This document shows, piece by piece, positions 1-7,116 of a stretch of DNA of 10,092 nucleotides. The DNA is taken from contig CAMPGG010000111.1 of assembly GCA_946885335.1 (NCBI GenBank), positions 1 through 10,092 of the forward strand, given 5' to 3'. Source of the stretch: an uncultured Chitinophagaceae bacterium. Its GTDB lineage: Bacteria > Bacteroidota > Bacteroidia > Chitinophagales > Chitinophagaceae. The notes beneath the pieces were generated by a model. The model made no database searches, had not been told where the DNA came from, and saw nothing but the letters and a program-made list of their open reading frames with translations. The position numbers and the translations under genes are program-made. Numbering within the stretch: position 1 is the stretch's first letter; the number at the start of each line of letters is the position of its first letter.

Positions 1-1
1 A

Positions 2-64
2 CCAGCTGTAAAGCCCTGGTTAAACATTCTTGCGTTGTCGAAGACCCCGGTCAGTATGATGTGA
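2..64 (+). CDS. possible 3' end of an upstream gene (partial)
   Basis: The second reading frame is open from the left edge and ends with a TGA at 62-64, giving about 20 codons that finish in Val-Ser-Met-Met. Its stop overlaps the GTG at 61-63 that can start the next gene, a GTGA overlap typical of translationally coupled genes. This arrangement is the only support. Too little is present to name a product. The first frame is also open to the left edge, so the next gene could instead begin outside the window, in which case this fragment would not be real. Confidence 0.25.
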   Translation, partial: PAVKPWLNILALSKTPVSMM

Positions 65-648
65 GAGGAATGCCGAGGCACTCTTTTACGCCTGTATCGC
101 TATTCAACATAATAGAATTGTTTTTACAAAAATTATATAACCATAACAAACTGCTGTTCCTGGGGTTTGTATTGTTTATTATCGTGCAATTATTTTTGAA
201 TTTCAAACAAGGAATGGTTGCCACCCCCTTCATGCATTTTGGCATGTATTCCGGGCCATTCAAAGTTCAACCGGAAATCAGCGTAACAGAAATAATTGTA
301 AATGGAGAGAAATTATCTGCAGAAGATTTTTCTGCCACCCAATGGGATAAAATTGTTTTACCCATAGAACTTTATTGCAGCCAGCATAAAAGAGGCAAAA
401 CATTTTATCATGAAGATATCAAAAGACTTCTTGCCCGTTTCCACATCCCGTCAAATGAAAAATCTTTTTATTTAGAATTATCAAATGCTGATTTTTTATC
501 AGCTTACCAAAAAGTGCTTTCATCCATCATTGGAAGAGATATAAATAAAATTGAAATTCTTAGCAGTAAATACAGATACCTGCAAATAAATGATCAGGCA
601 AGTTACCTGTTGATCAACAGTAAAGATTTTTTTGAGCAATGCAATTAA
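61..648 (+). CDS. single-span membrane protein of unknown function, partner of the downstream HTTM-like protein
   Basis: The 195-residue product has one strongly hydrophobic helix at about residues 31-48 and then a mixed polar domain, so it is probably anchored in the inner membrane with most of its mass on one side. Just after the helix is the motif PFMHFGMYS (residues 56-64), then a strand-like stretch containing VNGEKL (80-85). A 'proline, Met/Tyr, Ser' motif followed by a short beta unit is, from memory, seen in small proteins beside HTTM-type membrane genes; that link is inference. The start is uncertain: GTG at 61, ATG at 70, or a start left of the window, since the frame is open to position 1. 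Its stop lies 10 nt inside the next gene, implying co-transcription and coupled translation. No catalytic motif is visible. Confidence 0.7.
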   Translation: MRGMPRHSFTPVSLFNIIELFLQKLYNHNKLLFLGFVLFIIVQLFLNFKQGMVATPFMHFGMYSGPFKVQPEISVTEIIVNGEKLSAEDFSATQWDKIVLPIELYCSQHKRGKTFYHEDIKRLLARFHIPSNEKSFYLELSNADFLSAYQKVLSSIIGRDINKIEILSSKYRYLQINDQASYLLINSKDFFEQCN

Positions 649-1508
649 CCGAAGCCATAAGAATGCGCATCATCAGGCAATACTGCCTGGTATTTTATGC
701 GTTAATGATTTTTAAATGGTTCAATGGCATGTTCCTTTACCAATTGCAACCGATCTTCTTTTTCACTACACTTGATTTCACTACCTGGCTTGTCATGCTG
801 ACTAACCTGCACAAATGGTTACTGCAAGACAGCTGGAGGCTTTTACTGGCGGATGTTGCTTTTTATATTCTTCCATTATTGTATTACCTGGTATGTATAA
901 AAAAGCCACGCTTTACATTTATTACGGCTCTTATTATGCTATTGGTTAATTTTTGTTATGTAACCATTTATTGCTCATATCCATCAAATTCATTGCAGGG
1001 ACATATTGCCTGGTTATTTTTTCCACTGTTATTTCTCAGTCAGTCGCTCAAAACCTTTTGGTTTATTTTTAATGGATTAAGATATTATTTTCTGTACTTC
1101 TTTTTTTCTGCGGGTATTTGGAAATTGACACAGCAGGGATTTTTTTATACAGAGACCATGAGTGGCGTGCTGCAATTACAACACAAATCTTTATTAACAG
1201 CTCCGGGTGAAGAAAGTGTACGTGCCGACATTTACAACTGGTTGATCACTCATCCTGTCATCAGCTCTTTATTTTACAGGGCTGCAACGTTGTCAGAATT
1301 ATTTTTTGGTGTGGGATTCTTTACAAAGAAGTTTGATAAGATACTGGCCATTATTTTTTTACTTTTCCTGATATTTAATGCTTTAATTATGCGCATTAAT
1401 TATTGGGAAGTAAGCCCTTTCCTGTTAACCTTGTATTATTCAAAACTCATGATGCCACAAAAAAATAAAATAGAAGATCAAACACAAACCAGGTTGTTTA
1501 CAACTTAA
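639..1508 (+). CDS. polytopic membrane protein, HTTM / vitamin K-dependent gamma-carboxylase-like (tentative)
   Basis: The 289-residue product is very hydrophobic, rich in Phe, Tyr, Leu and Trp, with about six or seven likely membrane helices (roughly 14-34, 70-87, 93-112, 121-137, 145-160, 233-252 and 258-270). Two patches recall the HTTM superfamily: FFFSAGIWKLTQQGFFY (154-170), resembling the family's 'F-aGlxKl' helix end, and TLSELFFGVGFFTKKF (217-232), followed by a helix and a Trp-containing loop (INYWEVSP). The usual His in the helix after the Glu patch is not obvious, so carboxylase activity should not be assumed. ATG at 639 overlaps the preceding stop by 10 nt; ATG at 663 is an alternative. 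The stop shares TTAA with the stop of the convergent porQ-like gene. I am confident that it is a membrane protein and only moderately confident of the family. Confidence 0.7.
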   Translation: MQLTEAIRMRIIRQYCLVFYALMIFKWFNGMFLYQLQPIFFFTTLDFTTWLVMLTNLHKWLLQDSWRLLLADVAFYILPLLYYLVCIKKPRFTFITALIMLLVNFCYVTIYCSYPSNSLQGHIAWLFFPLLFLSQSLKTFWFIFNGLRYYFLYFFFSAGIWKLTQQGFFYTETMSGVLQLQHKSLLTAPGEESVRADIYNWLITHPVISSLFYRAATLSELFFGVGFFTKKFDKILAIIFLLFLIFNALIMRINYWEVSPFLLTLYYSKLMMPQKNKIEDQTQTRLFTT

Positions 1509-2560
1509 TTCAAATTGACCAACCTGTTCAAATGGAGCATTAATCCGATGTGATTATAACCTGAATTATTTTGATACCTGGCATGCGCATACTGGAAATT
1601 GAATTTGCCAGCCATTATACCTATACCAGCAGAAAAACCATTTAACCCATTTCCCTCCCTGCCAATATTTAATTCTTTCCGTCGTAAATGATTGTAACCA
1701 AGTGTAGCTTCTACATTTTTACCCAGGTAAATATGCGAAGCGATCACTACATGCCTGAAAATCTTATCGAAGAAAAAATTTCCTTTACCATTTTGCTGAA
1801 AATCATTCAATGCATTATAAACCGTATCATCATACCTGATATCAAATTGGTGCAAATGATGCAGCGTCATTGAAAAAGCAAAAGGAGCATTGGGCAATTT
1901 TTTAGTCGCTCCAAGTTGAAGATCAAATGGAAGATCTTCTCCACCGGCACCATTGTATTTTTTTAATTGTGTGCCCATGTTCTTAACCAACAATCCTGCT
2001 GTAAAAAGTTTAGCAGTATCCGAGAATACCAAACCAACATCAATCGCAATTCCATTTGATTTGTACTGCCCATAATTAGAACTGATAAATTTGATAGTTG
2101 ATCCATATCTCCATTTATCTAAATACTGGCGGGAGGCCGATACTTGCATTACCCAATCATTTGCATTAAACTCACCATACACATTTCCGGATGCATCTGT
2201 TTCAACAGCATTTCCATAATTCATAAAAAAGACACCATACATGAAGGTTGTCTTTGTTTGAGGATGATGATAACCAAGAGATAAATGATAAGCTTTTGTA
2301 CTGGCGTAAAAAGCATTGAAGGAAGCATTCAGTTGCGAATGCATTGCAGGCTTTAATAATGCCGGCTGGTTAAAAGCCAGCCCAATATCATTGCCATCAT
2401 AAGATGTATTGAGCCCTCCCATAGCAGAAAGAGATGGGGCATTAGGTAATTTTAAAAAATTGAAGATGGAATTACCGCCAAGTGTTTGGGAAAAAGTCGG
2501 TAAAGAAATCAACCAAAAAATTATGGTAAGGAATTTCAGCGGCACCTTGCAAAAATGCAA
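1505..2560 (-). CDS. porQ: type IX secretion system protein PorQ
   Basis: The 351-residue product matches the PorQ family in length and in its N-terminal signature: a signal peptide ending near FSQ (residues 23-25), then GGNSIFNFLKLPNAPSLSAMGG (28-49; Gly-Gly, Phe-Leu and Gly-Gly are key), then NQPALL (64-69), equivalent to the family's NPALL. The rest alternates short amphipathic strands, as expected of an outer-membrane barrel. PorQ is a T9SS component needed in Bacteroidota for secretion or surface attachment of cargo with C-terminal sorting domains. The reading frame has no usable ATG: an in-frame TAA directly precedes TTG at 2560, and the next candidate is GTG at 2545. Both leave an intact signal peptide. 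It lies 46 nt behind lon on the same strand with no terminator between them, so it is probably cotranscribed. Confidence 0.82.
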   Translation of the reverse strand: MHFCKVPLKFLTIIFWLISLPTFSQTLGGNSIFNFLKLPNAPSLSAMGGLNTSYDGNDIGLAFNQPALLKPAMHSQLNASFNAFYASTKAYHLSLGYHHPQTKTTFMYGVFFMNYGNAVETDASGNVYGEFNANDWVMQVSASRQYLDKWRYGSTIKFISSNYGQYKSNGIAIDVGLVFSDTAKLFTAGLLVKNMGTQLKKYNGAGGEDLPFDLQLGATKKLPNAPFAFSMTLHHLHQFDIRYDDTVYNALNDFQQNGKGNFFFDKIFRHVVIASHIYLGKNVEATLGYNHLRRKELNIGREGNGLNGFSAGIGIMAGKFNFQYAHARYQNNSGYNHIGLMLHLNRLVNLN

Positions 2561-2606
2561 TTATTATTTCATACCCCATGAATTCCTTACCACTTATAAT
2601 ACGCGT

Positions 2607-5012
2607 TTATTTCTGTAAAGCAATCTCCAAAACCTGGCCCATTGTTTTTACATAATGAAAACTGACTCCTTTAATAAAGGCGGTTTCAATTTCCTGCACA
2701 TCCCTTTCATTCTGCCAGCAAAGAATAATTTCTTTGATGCCTGCACGCTTAGCTGCCAGCACTTTTTCTTTTATTCCGCCCACTGGCAAAACCTGGCCAC
2801 GTAATGTTATTTCGCCCGTCATTGCCAGGTAAGATTTTACTTTTTTCCCGGTCAATGCAGAGGCTATTGCTGTCATCATTGTAATGCCGGCACTTGGACC
2901 ATCTTTTGGTACAGCACCTTCGGGTACATGCACATGCAGTGTCTTTTTTTCAAATTGAGAAACATCTATATTGAATTTCTTTGCATTCGACAATAGATAG
3001 GTCAATGCTGTTGTTGCACTTTCTTTCATTACATTACCCAGGTTACCGGTCATTTTCATTTCACCCTTACCTTCACTCAAAGTGGTTTCAATAAAAAGAA
3101 TTTCACCACCAACATAAGTCCATGCCAAACCGATTGCAACACCCGGCATAGTAGCCGTTTTATATAATTCATTATTATGACGTGGCTTACCCAGGATCTT
3201 TTCAATGTCTGCAGCCGTAACTGTTGGTTTCAGATTTCCTTTCATGGCTAATTGCCTGGCCTGGTAACGCATAATAGCAGCTAAATGGCGATCCAATTCT
3301 CTCACACCACTTTCGCGGGTATAATCCTGTATAACTTTTTCCAGGACCTTATCGCTGATTTTAAAATTGGTGGTTTTTAAACCATGTAATTCTTTCTGGC
3401 GCGGAAATAAATGTCTTTTTGCTATTTCAATTTTTTCTTCAACCGCATAACCACTCAGGTCAATGATCTCTAACCTGTCCCTTAATGCGGGTTGAATATT
3501 TTGAATGTTGTTAGCTGTTGCAATAAATAAAACTTTGCTGAGGTCGTATTCCAGTTCCAGGTAATTATCGTAGAAACTGTTGTTTTGTTCAGGATCTAAT
3601 ACTTCTAATAACGCACTGCTTGGATCACCGCGAAAATCATTACCGATCTTATCTATTTCATCCAATATCATTACCGGGTTTGATGTTTTGGCTTTACGAA
3701 TGGATTGCAATATGCGACCCGGCATGGCCCCGATATATGTTTTCCGGTGACCACGAATTTCTCCTTCATCATGCAATCCACCTAAACTTAACCTTACATA
3801 TTTTCTTTTAATAGCACTGGCTATACTTTTTCCTAAAGATGTTTTTCCAATTCCCGGAGGTCCTACAAAACAAAGAATAGGACTTTTCATATCACCTTTT
3901 AATTTTAGAACGGCCAGGTATTCCAATATCCGCTCTTTGATTTTTTGCATTCCGTAATGATCATGATCCAAAACTTTTTTTGCTTTTTTCAGATCATATA
4001 AATCTTCTGTGTAAGATTGCCAGGGAAGATCCAGCATTAAATCCAGGTGATTGTATACAACTGAATAATCAGGTGTACTCGGATGCATCCGTTCCAGTTT
4101 TTCAATGCCTTTTTTAAATAACTCACGGGCAGCATCAGGCCATTTTTTTTCATCGGCCTTTTTCTGCATATCCCTGATCTCGCGGTCATTGGTATCACCG
4201 CCTAATTCTTCTTTGATGCTTTTTAATTGCTGCTGTAAAAAATAATCACGCTGTTGTTTATCAAGCTCAGTTTTTGTTTTATTGGTAACCTTATTTTTCA
4301 ATTCGGCAAACTGGAATTCAGTTTGCAACAATTCCATCAGCAAATTTGCTCTTTCGCGGATGTTGTTTATTTCTAAAAGTTTTTGTTTTTCTTTTAAATC
4401 TGTATTCAGGTTACTGGAAACAAAATGAATTAAAAATGCCGGACTTTCAATATTGCGCAATATGATGGTTGCCTCAGATGGTATATTGGGAGATAACTGG
4501 ATAATTTCTGCAGCCAGTTCTTTGATATTACTGACATAAGCATCAAAATCAGGATCCTTTGGCGCCTCTTCTTCAACCAACGCTGAAATTTTCGCCTTAA
4601 AAAATGGATCTTCTGAAGTCACTTCATTTACCTGGAATCTTGAACGACCCTGGATGATGATCGTGGTTCCACCATCAGGCATTTTTATTTGCTTAACAAT
4701 GCGGGCAATAGTTCCAATTGTTTCCAGGTCCTTCATTTCAGGATCCTCAATAGAACTGTCTTTTTGCGCCACAACACCTATCAATTTGTCAGCCTTATAA
4801 GCATGTGTTACGGCTTTTATACTTTTATCCCGACCTACTGTGATGGGCAACACCACACCTGGAAAAAGGACCGTGTTTCGTAATGGTAATATGGGAAGTT
4901 CAGCAGGAATGTCAATATCATCCATCATTTCACCATCATGCTCATTCAATGGAATGATGGGTATAAAATCCATTTCATCTTCTTGTTTCTGGAACATTTT
5001 CTTAAAACTCAT
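2607..5012 (-). CDS. lon: ATP-dependent protease La (Lon)
   Basis: This 801-residue protein is a full-length LonA, a soluble cytoplasmic hexameric AAA+ serine protease that degrades misfolded and regulatory proteins. The N-terminal substrate-binding domain begins at ELPILPLRNTVLFPG (38-52) and runs through a coiled-coil region around 200-290. The ATPase domain has Walker A GPPGIGKTS (384-392), Walker B ILDEID (449-454), a sensor-1 Asn near 501 and the sensor-2 motif GVREL (569-573). The protease domain holds the catalytic Ser707 in PKDGPSAG and Lys750 in GGIKEKVLAAKR, the family's Ser-Lys dyad. Nothing is truncated or missing. The N-terminus has an acidic stretch of about 37 residues before the Lon domain. 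ATG at 5012 is chosen; Met6 at 4997 is possible. A candidate promoter lies 50-80 nt upstream, and the porQ-like gene follows. Confidence 0.98.
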   Translation of the reverse strand: MSFKKMFQKQEDEMDFIPIIPLNEHDGEMMDDIDIPAELPILPLRNTVLFPGVVLPITVGRDKSIKAVTHAYKADKLIGVVAQKDSSIEDPEMKDLETIGTIARIVKQIKMPDGGTTIIIQGRSRFQVNEVTSEDPFFKAKISALVEEEAPKDPDFDAYVSNIKELAAEIIQLSPNIPSEATIILRNIESPAFLIHFVSSNLNTDLKEKQKLLEINNIRERANLLMELLQTEFQFAELKNKVTNKTKTELDKQQRDYFLQQQLKSIKEELGGDTNDREIRDMQKKADEKKWPDAARELFKKGIEKLERMHPSTPDYSVVYNHLDLMLDLPWQSYTEDLYDLKKAKKVLDHDHYGMQKIKERILEYLAVLKLKGDMKSPILCFVGPPGIGKTSLGKSIASAIKRKYVRLSLGGLHDEGEIRGHRKTYIGAMPGRILQSIRKAKTSNPVMILDEIDKIGNDFRGDPSSALLEVLDPEQNNSFYDNYLELEYDLSKVLFIATANNIQNIQPALRDRLEIIDLSGYAVEEKIEIAKRHLFPRQKELHGLKTTNFKISDKVLEKVIQDYTRESGVRELDRHLAAIMRYQARQLAMKGNLKPTVTAADIEKILGKPRHNNELYKTATMPGVAIGLAWTYVGGEILFIETTLSEGKGEMKMTGNLGNVMKESATTALTYLLSNAKKFNIDVSQFEKKTLHVHVPEGAVPKDGPSAGITMMTAIASALTGKKVKSYLAMTGEITLRGQVLPVGGIKEKVLAAKRAGIKEIILCWQNERDVQEIETAFIKGVSFHYVKTMGQVLEIALQK

Positions 5013-5060
5013 TTATAAAATCTTATTTAGTCAAATTGGCACATTCAACCTTGTGAAAGG

Positions 5061-5090
5061 TAAAAATACTAAGGAATATATAGTAGTCAA
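5061..5090 (-). promoter_or_regulatory. candidate Bacteroidota-type promoter of lon
   Basis: On the minus strand, TTG at 5090-5088 is followed after 19 nt by TATTTTTA at 5068-5061, one base from the Bacteroidota -7 consensus TAnnTTTG and with a normal spacer. Transcription would start near 5055, giving a leader of roughly 40 nt before the lon ATG. It lies downstream of the terminator at 5128-5155, as expected if lon opens its own transcription unit. Such matches arise by chance in AT-rich DNA, so this is only a candidate. Confidence 0.4.
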
Positions 5091-5127
5091 GTTTCATGCC
5101 GTTAGCCGGACACAGAATTAAATAAGA

Positions 5128-5155
5128 AAACCCCTTTCGGAAATGAAAGGGGTTT
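5128..5155 (-). terminator. intrinsic terminator after the porin-family gene
   Basis: A perfect 11-bp inverted repeat, AAACCCCTTTC and GAAAGGGGTTT, surrounds a 6-nt loop. Read on the minus strand, the stem ends in GGGGTTT and runs straight into TCTTATTTAATT, a T-rich tail. It starts about 20 nt past the stop of the gene at 5175-5759 and so should end that transcript, insulating lon from it. On the plus strand the 3' side of the stem also ends in TTT but then continues CAATAT, so plus-strand termination would be weaker. Confidence 0.85.
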
Positions 5156-5174
5156 CAATATCAACATTATAAAA

Positions 5175-5759
5175 TTAAAGTGCTAATCCAACAGAAACCT
5201 GGATAGCCTGGTTTTTCCACTTATCCTGGTTGTCTATGTCATTAATATTATTTAATCCAACAACATACCTGCCTGTTACCCTGAACTTGCTAAGCTTGAC
5301 ATGAACACCACCAAGCATGGAAAAATCTCCATTCTTAAATGCCTCTTCACCATTTTCTAAAAGATCTTTATTCTGATCAATTAAAATTCCAATTTGTGGT
5401 CCTGCCTGCAGGTATACCGGTCCAACCAATTTATAATTTAATAAAACAGGAATGGACAGGTAACTTAATTTCACTTTGCTTTGATCGGACCTGAATGCAT
5501 TTTGATAAACATTTCTAAAACTGCTGTCAACAGTTGTATTGTATTGATTAAATAAAACCTCGGGTTGCAACATGAACTTATCGCTTAAACCTATTTCAGC
5601 AAATCCACCCACATGATACCCGTAATTAAATTCTTCTTTAAATGACTTACCATCGATCTTATTAATGTTTGCACCAGCCTTTGCACCAATATGAAATTGA
5701 GCCATCACAGCTTGCGAAACTAAAAGAACAGCTAACAGACTTAAGAGCTTTGTTTTCAT
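5175..5759 (-). CDS. porin family protein, outer-membrane beta-barrel
   Basis: The 194-residue product has a classic signal peptide (residues 1-20, cleavage at VMA|Q21). A small barrel follows whose first strand contains FHIGAKAGANI (22-32). Later strands such as FMLQPEVLFNQY, LSYLSIPVLLNYKL and VYLQAGPQIGIL show the alternating pattern of the Bacteroidota 'outer membrane protein beta-barrel' / porin family (PF13568-like). It is predicted to be an eight-stranded-type barrel in the outer membrane. No enzymatic motif is seen, and the exact role (pore, adhesion or structural) cannot be told from sequence. It appears to be monocistronic: a strong terminator follows it and about 200 nt of non-coding DNA precede it. 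ATG at 5759 is preceded by an A-rich leader with no Shine-Dalgarno. Confidence 0.88.
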   Translation of the reverse strand: MKTKLLSLLAVLLVSQAVMAQFHIGAKAGANINKIDGKSFKEEFNYGYHVGGFAEIGLSDKFMLQPEVLFNQYNTTVDSSFRNVYQNAFRSDQSKVKLSYLSIPVLLNYKLVGPVYLQAGPQIGILIDQNKDLLENGEEAFKNGDFSMLGGVHVKLSKFRVTGRYVVGLNNINDIDNQDKWKNQAIQVSVGLAL

Positions 5760-5861
5760 GTTTCTTTGTTTTAAAGGTTTTTAATTGTCGCATTCAAATC
5801 ACCGGGAACATTCAATAAAAATTTTAAAGTTGTGCTGGGATTTTGATGCCGGACATTTTAT

Positions 5862-5889
5862 TAAAATTATTTTTCAATATTAATGCCAA
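5862..5889 (-). promoter_or_regulatory. candidate promoter of the porin-family gene
   Basis: On the minus strand, TTG at 5889-5887 is followed after 17 nt by TAATTTTA at 5869-5862, one base from TAnnTTTG and at the short end of the accepted spacing. It would give a leader of about 95 nt. A near-palindrome sits directly upstream at 5895-5910. This is the best match I found in the 5760-5962 intergenic stretch, but the support is weak. Confidence 0.28.
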
Positions 5890-5894
5890 TGAAA

Positions 5895-5910
5895 TTAACT
5901 GCGCTGTTAA
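5895..5910. promoter_or_regulatory. imperfect 16-nt palindrome, possible operator
   Basis: TTAACTGCGCTGTTAA is self-complementary except for one central T:T pair (arms TTAAC/GTTAA around GCGC). It ends 5 nt upstream of the TTG of the candidate porin-gene promoter, a position where an activator or repressor dimer could bind. It has no T-rich tail, so it is not a terminator. No second copy was noticed in the window. Confidence 0.2.
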
Positions 5911-5962
5911 ATTCCATTAACTATTATTCTAAAGTGTTTAGAGTAGAAAAAGCTTAACAAGT

Positions 5963-7027
5963 TTAAAACATCACCCCGGCATTAACAGAAAATAAGGTAT
6001 TCAATGGTTTCTCTGTAGCAGGTAAATAATAACCTATGAGAAACGAAGGTTGTAAAAACATTTTACCAATTGAATATTCACCCCGCAGGAATAATGAAAC
6101 AGAAAGTGGTTGAAATTTCATTTCATCATTCAATTCAACTTCATCAGAATTATACTGAACATTTCCATTTCCTTTACCCCGGTTGCCTGGTCCAATAAAC
6201 GACTCATAGGATTGGTTAAATCCAAATTTCTGTGTACCACTGGTAAAATTTATTTGGGGAGAAAATCTAACATGATCCTTACCAGTTAATACTTCCAGCC
6301 AATAAAAATCATGACGCAATGAAGTAATGACCGACAAGTCACTGATAGATTCATTGGAACTTATTGTAGTATAACCGGTACTTCTTAATCGCAGGGAAGT
6401 GATAAAATCTTCTCTTTTTTCATAAGCTGAACGGCTTCCCCAACCATAACTAACGGCTACGGATGGACGAACCCACCATTTGCGATAAGAAAAATATCCA
6501 AATAATTCATTTTGCAATGGAGAAGTATAGAAAGTAAGGGAATCTTTTATAAAATGACGGGTATAACTAATACCGGTAGCAAAATCCAGGTTTTTTATAT
6601 AATCGTAAGATGGTGTGATGGAAAATTGATAAGGATTTATTTTTTCATTTTCACTAATAACGTTAGCCGTGCCCGTTATACCCAGTCCATTTTTATGAAA
6701 ATATGCAAGTGTTGGAATGAATGTATATTTTTTGGATGATTCAAGCAGTACATTGTTTCTCCCGGAAAAATCATATTGCCCACTTGCTACTGCCACACTG
6801 GCCAGTACATAACTGCGGGGCATTATCATTGAATCTAAAAAGGAAGCAAAATCAGAAAACAATTCATCATAATCCACATCTTCCGTAATACTGATTGCCG
6901 GATCTGTTCCAATTTTTACAACAGAATCAGCATTTGATTTTTGGGCAAACACCTGCATTGACCCTGCCAATAAAATTCCAGATAAAATAATTGCTTTCAA
7001 AATGGGTGGATTAAAAATGGACAACAT
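5963..7027 (-). CDS. outer-membrane beta-barrel protein of unknown function
   Basis: From the ATG at 7027 the product has 354 residues and starts with a signal peptide (MLSIF... to VFAQ, cleavage about residue 28). Next comes an acidic segment, TEDVDYDELFSDFASFLDSM, and then PRSYVLAS. The remainder is many alternating strands rich in Tyr, Phe, Ser and Gly, ending in SVNAGVMF; a C-terminal aromatic residue is common in barrels inserted by the BAM machinery. I do not recognise a named family. An upstream in-frame ATG at 7096 would add 23 residues and place the gene only 20 nt after the phosphoesterase stop; I prefer 7027 because it gives a normal signal peptide and a candidate promoter lies between the two starts. 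It is the last gene of a probable operon. An outer-membrane location is well supported; its role is unknown. Confidence 0.8.
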   Translation of the reverse strand: MLSIFNPPILKAIILSGILLAGSMQVFAQKSNADSVVKIGTDPAISITEDVDYDELFSDFASFLDSMIMPRSYVLASVAVASGQYDFSGRNNVLLESSKKYTFIPTLAYFHKNGLGITGTANVISENEKINPYQFSITPSYDYIKNLDFATGISYTRHFIKDSLTFYTSPLQNELFGYFSYRKWWVRPSVAVSYGWGSRSAYEKREDFITSLRLRSTGYTTISSNESISDLSVITSLRHDFYWLEVLTGKDHVRFSPQINFTSGTQKFGFNQSYESFIGPGNRGKGNGNVQYNSDEVELNDEMKFQPLSVSLFLRGEYSIGKMFLQPSFLIGYYLPATEKPLNTLFSVNAGVMF

Positions 7028-7047
7028 TGCATTTTTACCTGTAGATA

Positions 7048-7078
7048 AAAATGTAAGCAGTCTGATCTTATTAAACAA
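7048..7078 (-). promoter_or_regulatory. candidate promoter internal to the operon, before the barrel gene
   Basis: On the minus strand, TTG at 7078-7076, a 20-nt spacer and TACATTTT at 7055-7048 match the Bacteroidota pattern with one mismatch in the -7 box. Initiation would fall near 7042, leaving a short leader before the ATG at 7027. If real, it supports the shorter gene start and lets the barrel protein be made independently of the two upstream genes. Confidence 0.3.
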
Positions 7079-7116
7079 TAAAAGGTTTAATGCCATCGCT
7101 ATACTTTTTCCTCAGA

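Noticed and set aside
1688..1873. Plus-strand open frame of 61 codons inside the porQ-like gene
   Set aside because: It lies wholly antisense to a well-supported gene and has no recognisable domain or promoter.
4840..5121. Plus-strand open frame of 93 codons overlapping the lon 5' end and its upstream region
   Set aside because: Most of it is antisense to the Lon N-terminus, its composition is Met/Ser/Ile-rich as expected of a shadow frame, and it runs through the candidate lon promoter.
5928..5942. Inverted repeat TCTAAA-GTG-TTTAGA downstream of the barrel gene, considered as a terminator
   Set aside because: The stem is only 6 bp and AT-rich, and on the minus strand it is followed by AATAATAG rather than a T-run, so termination is not supported.
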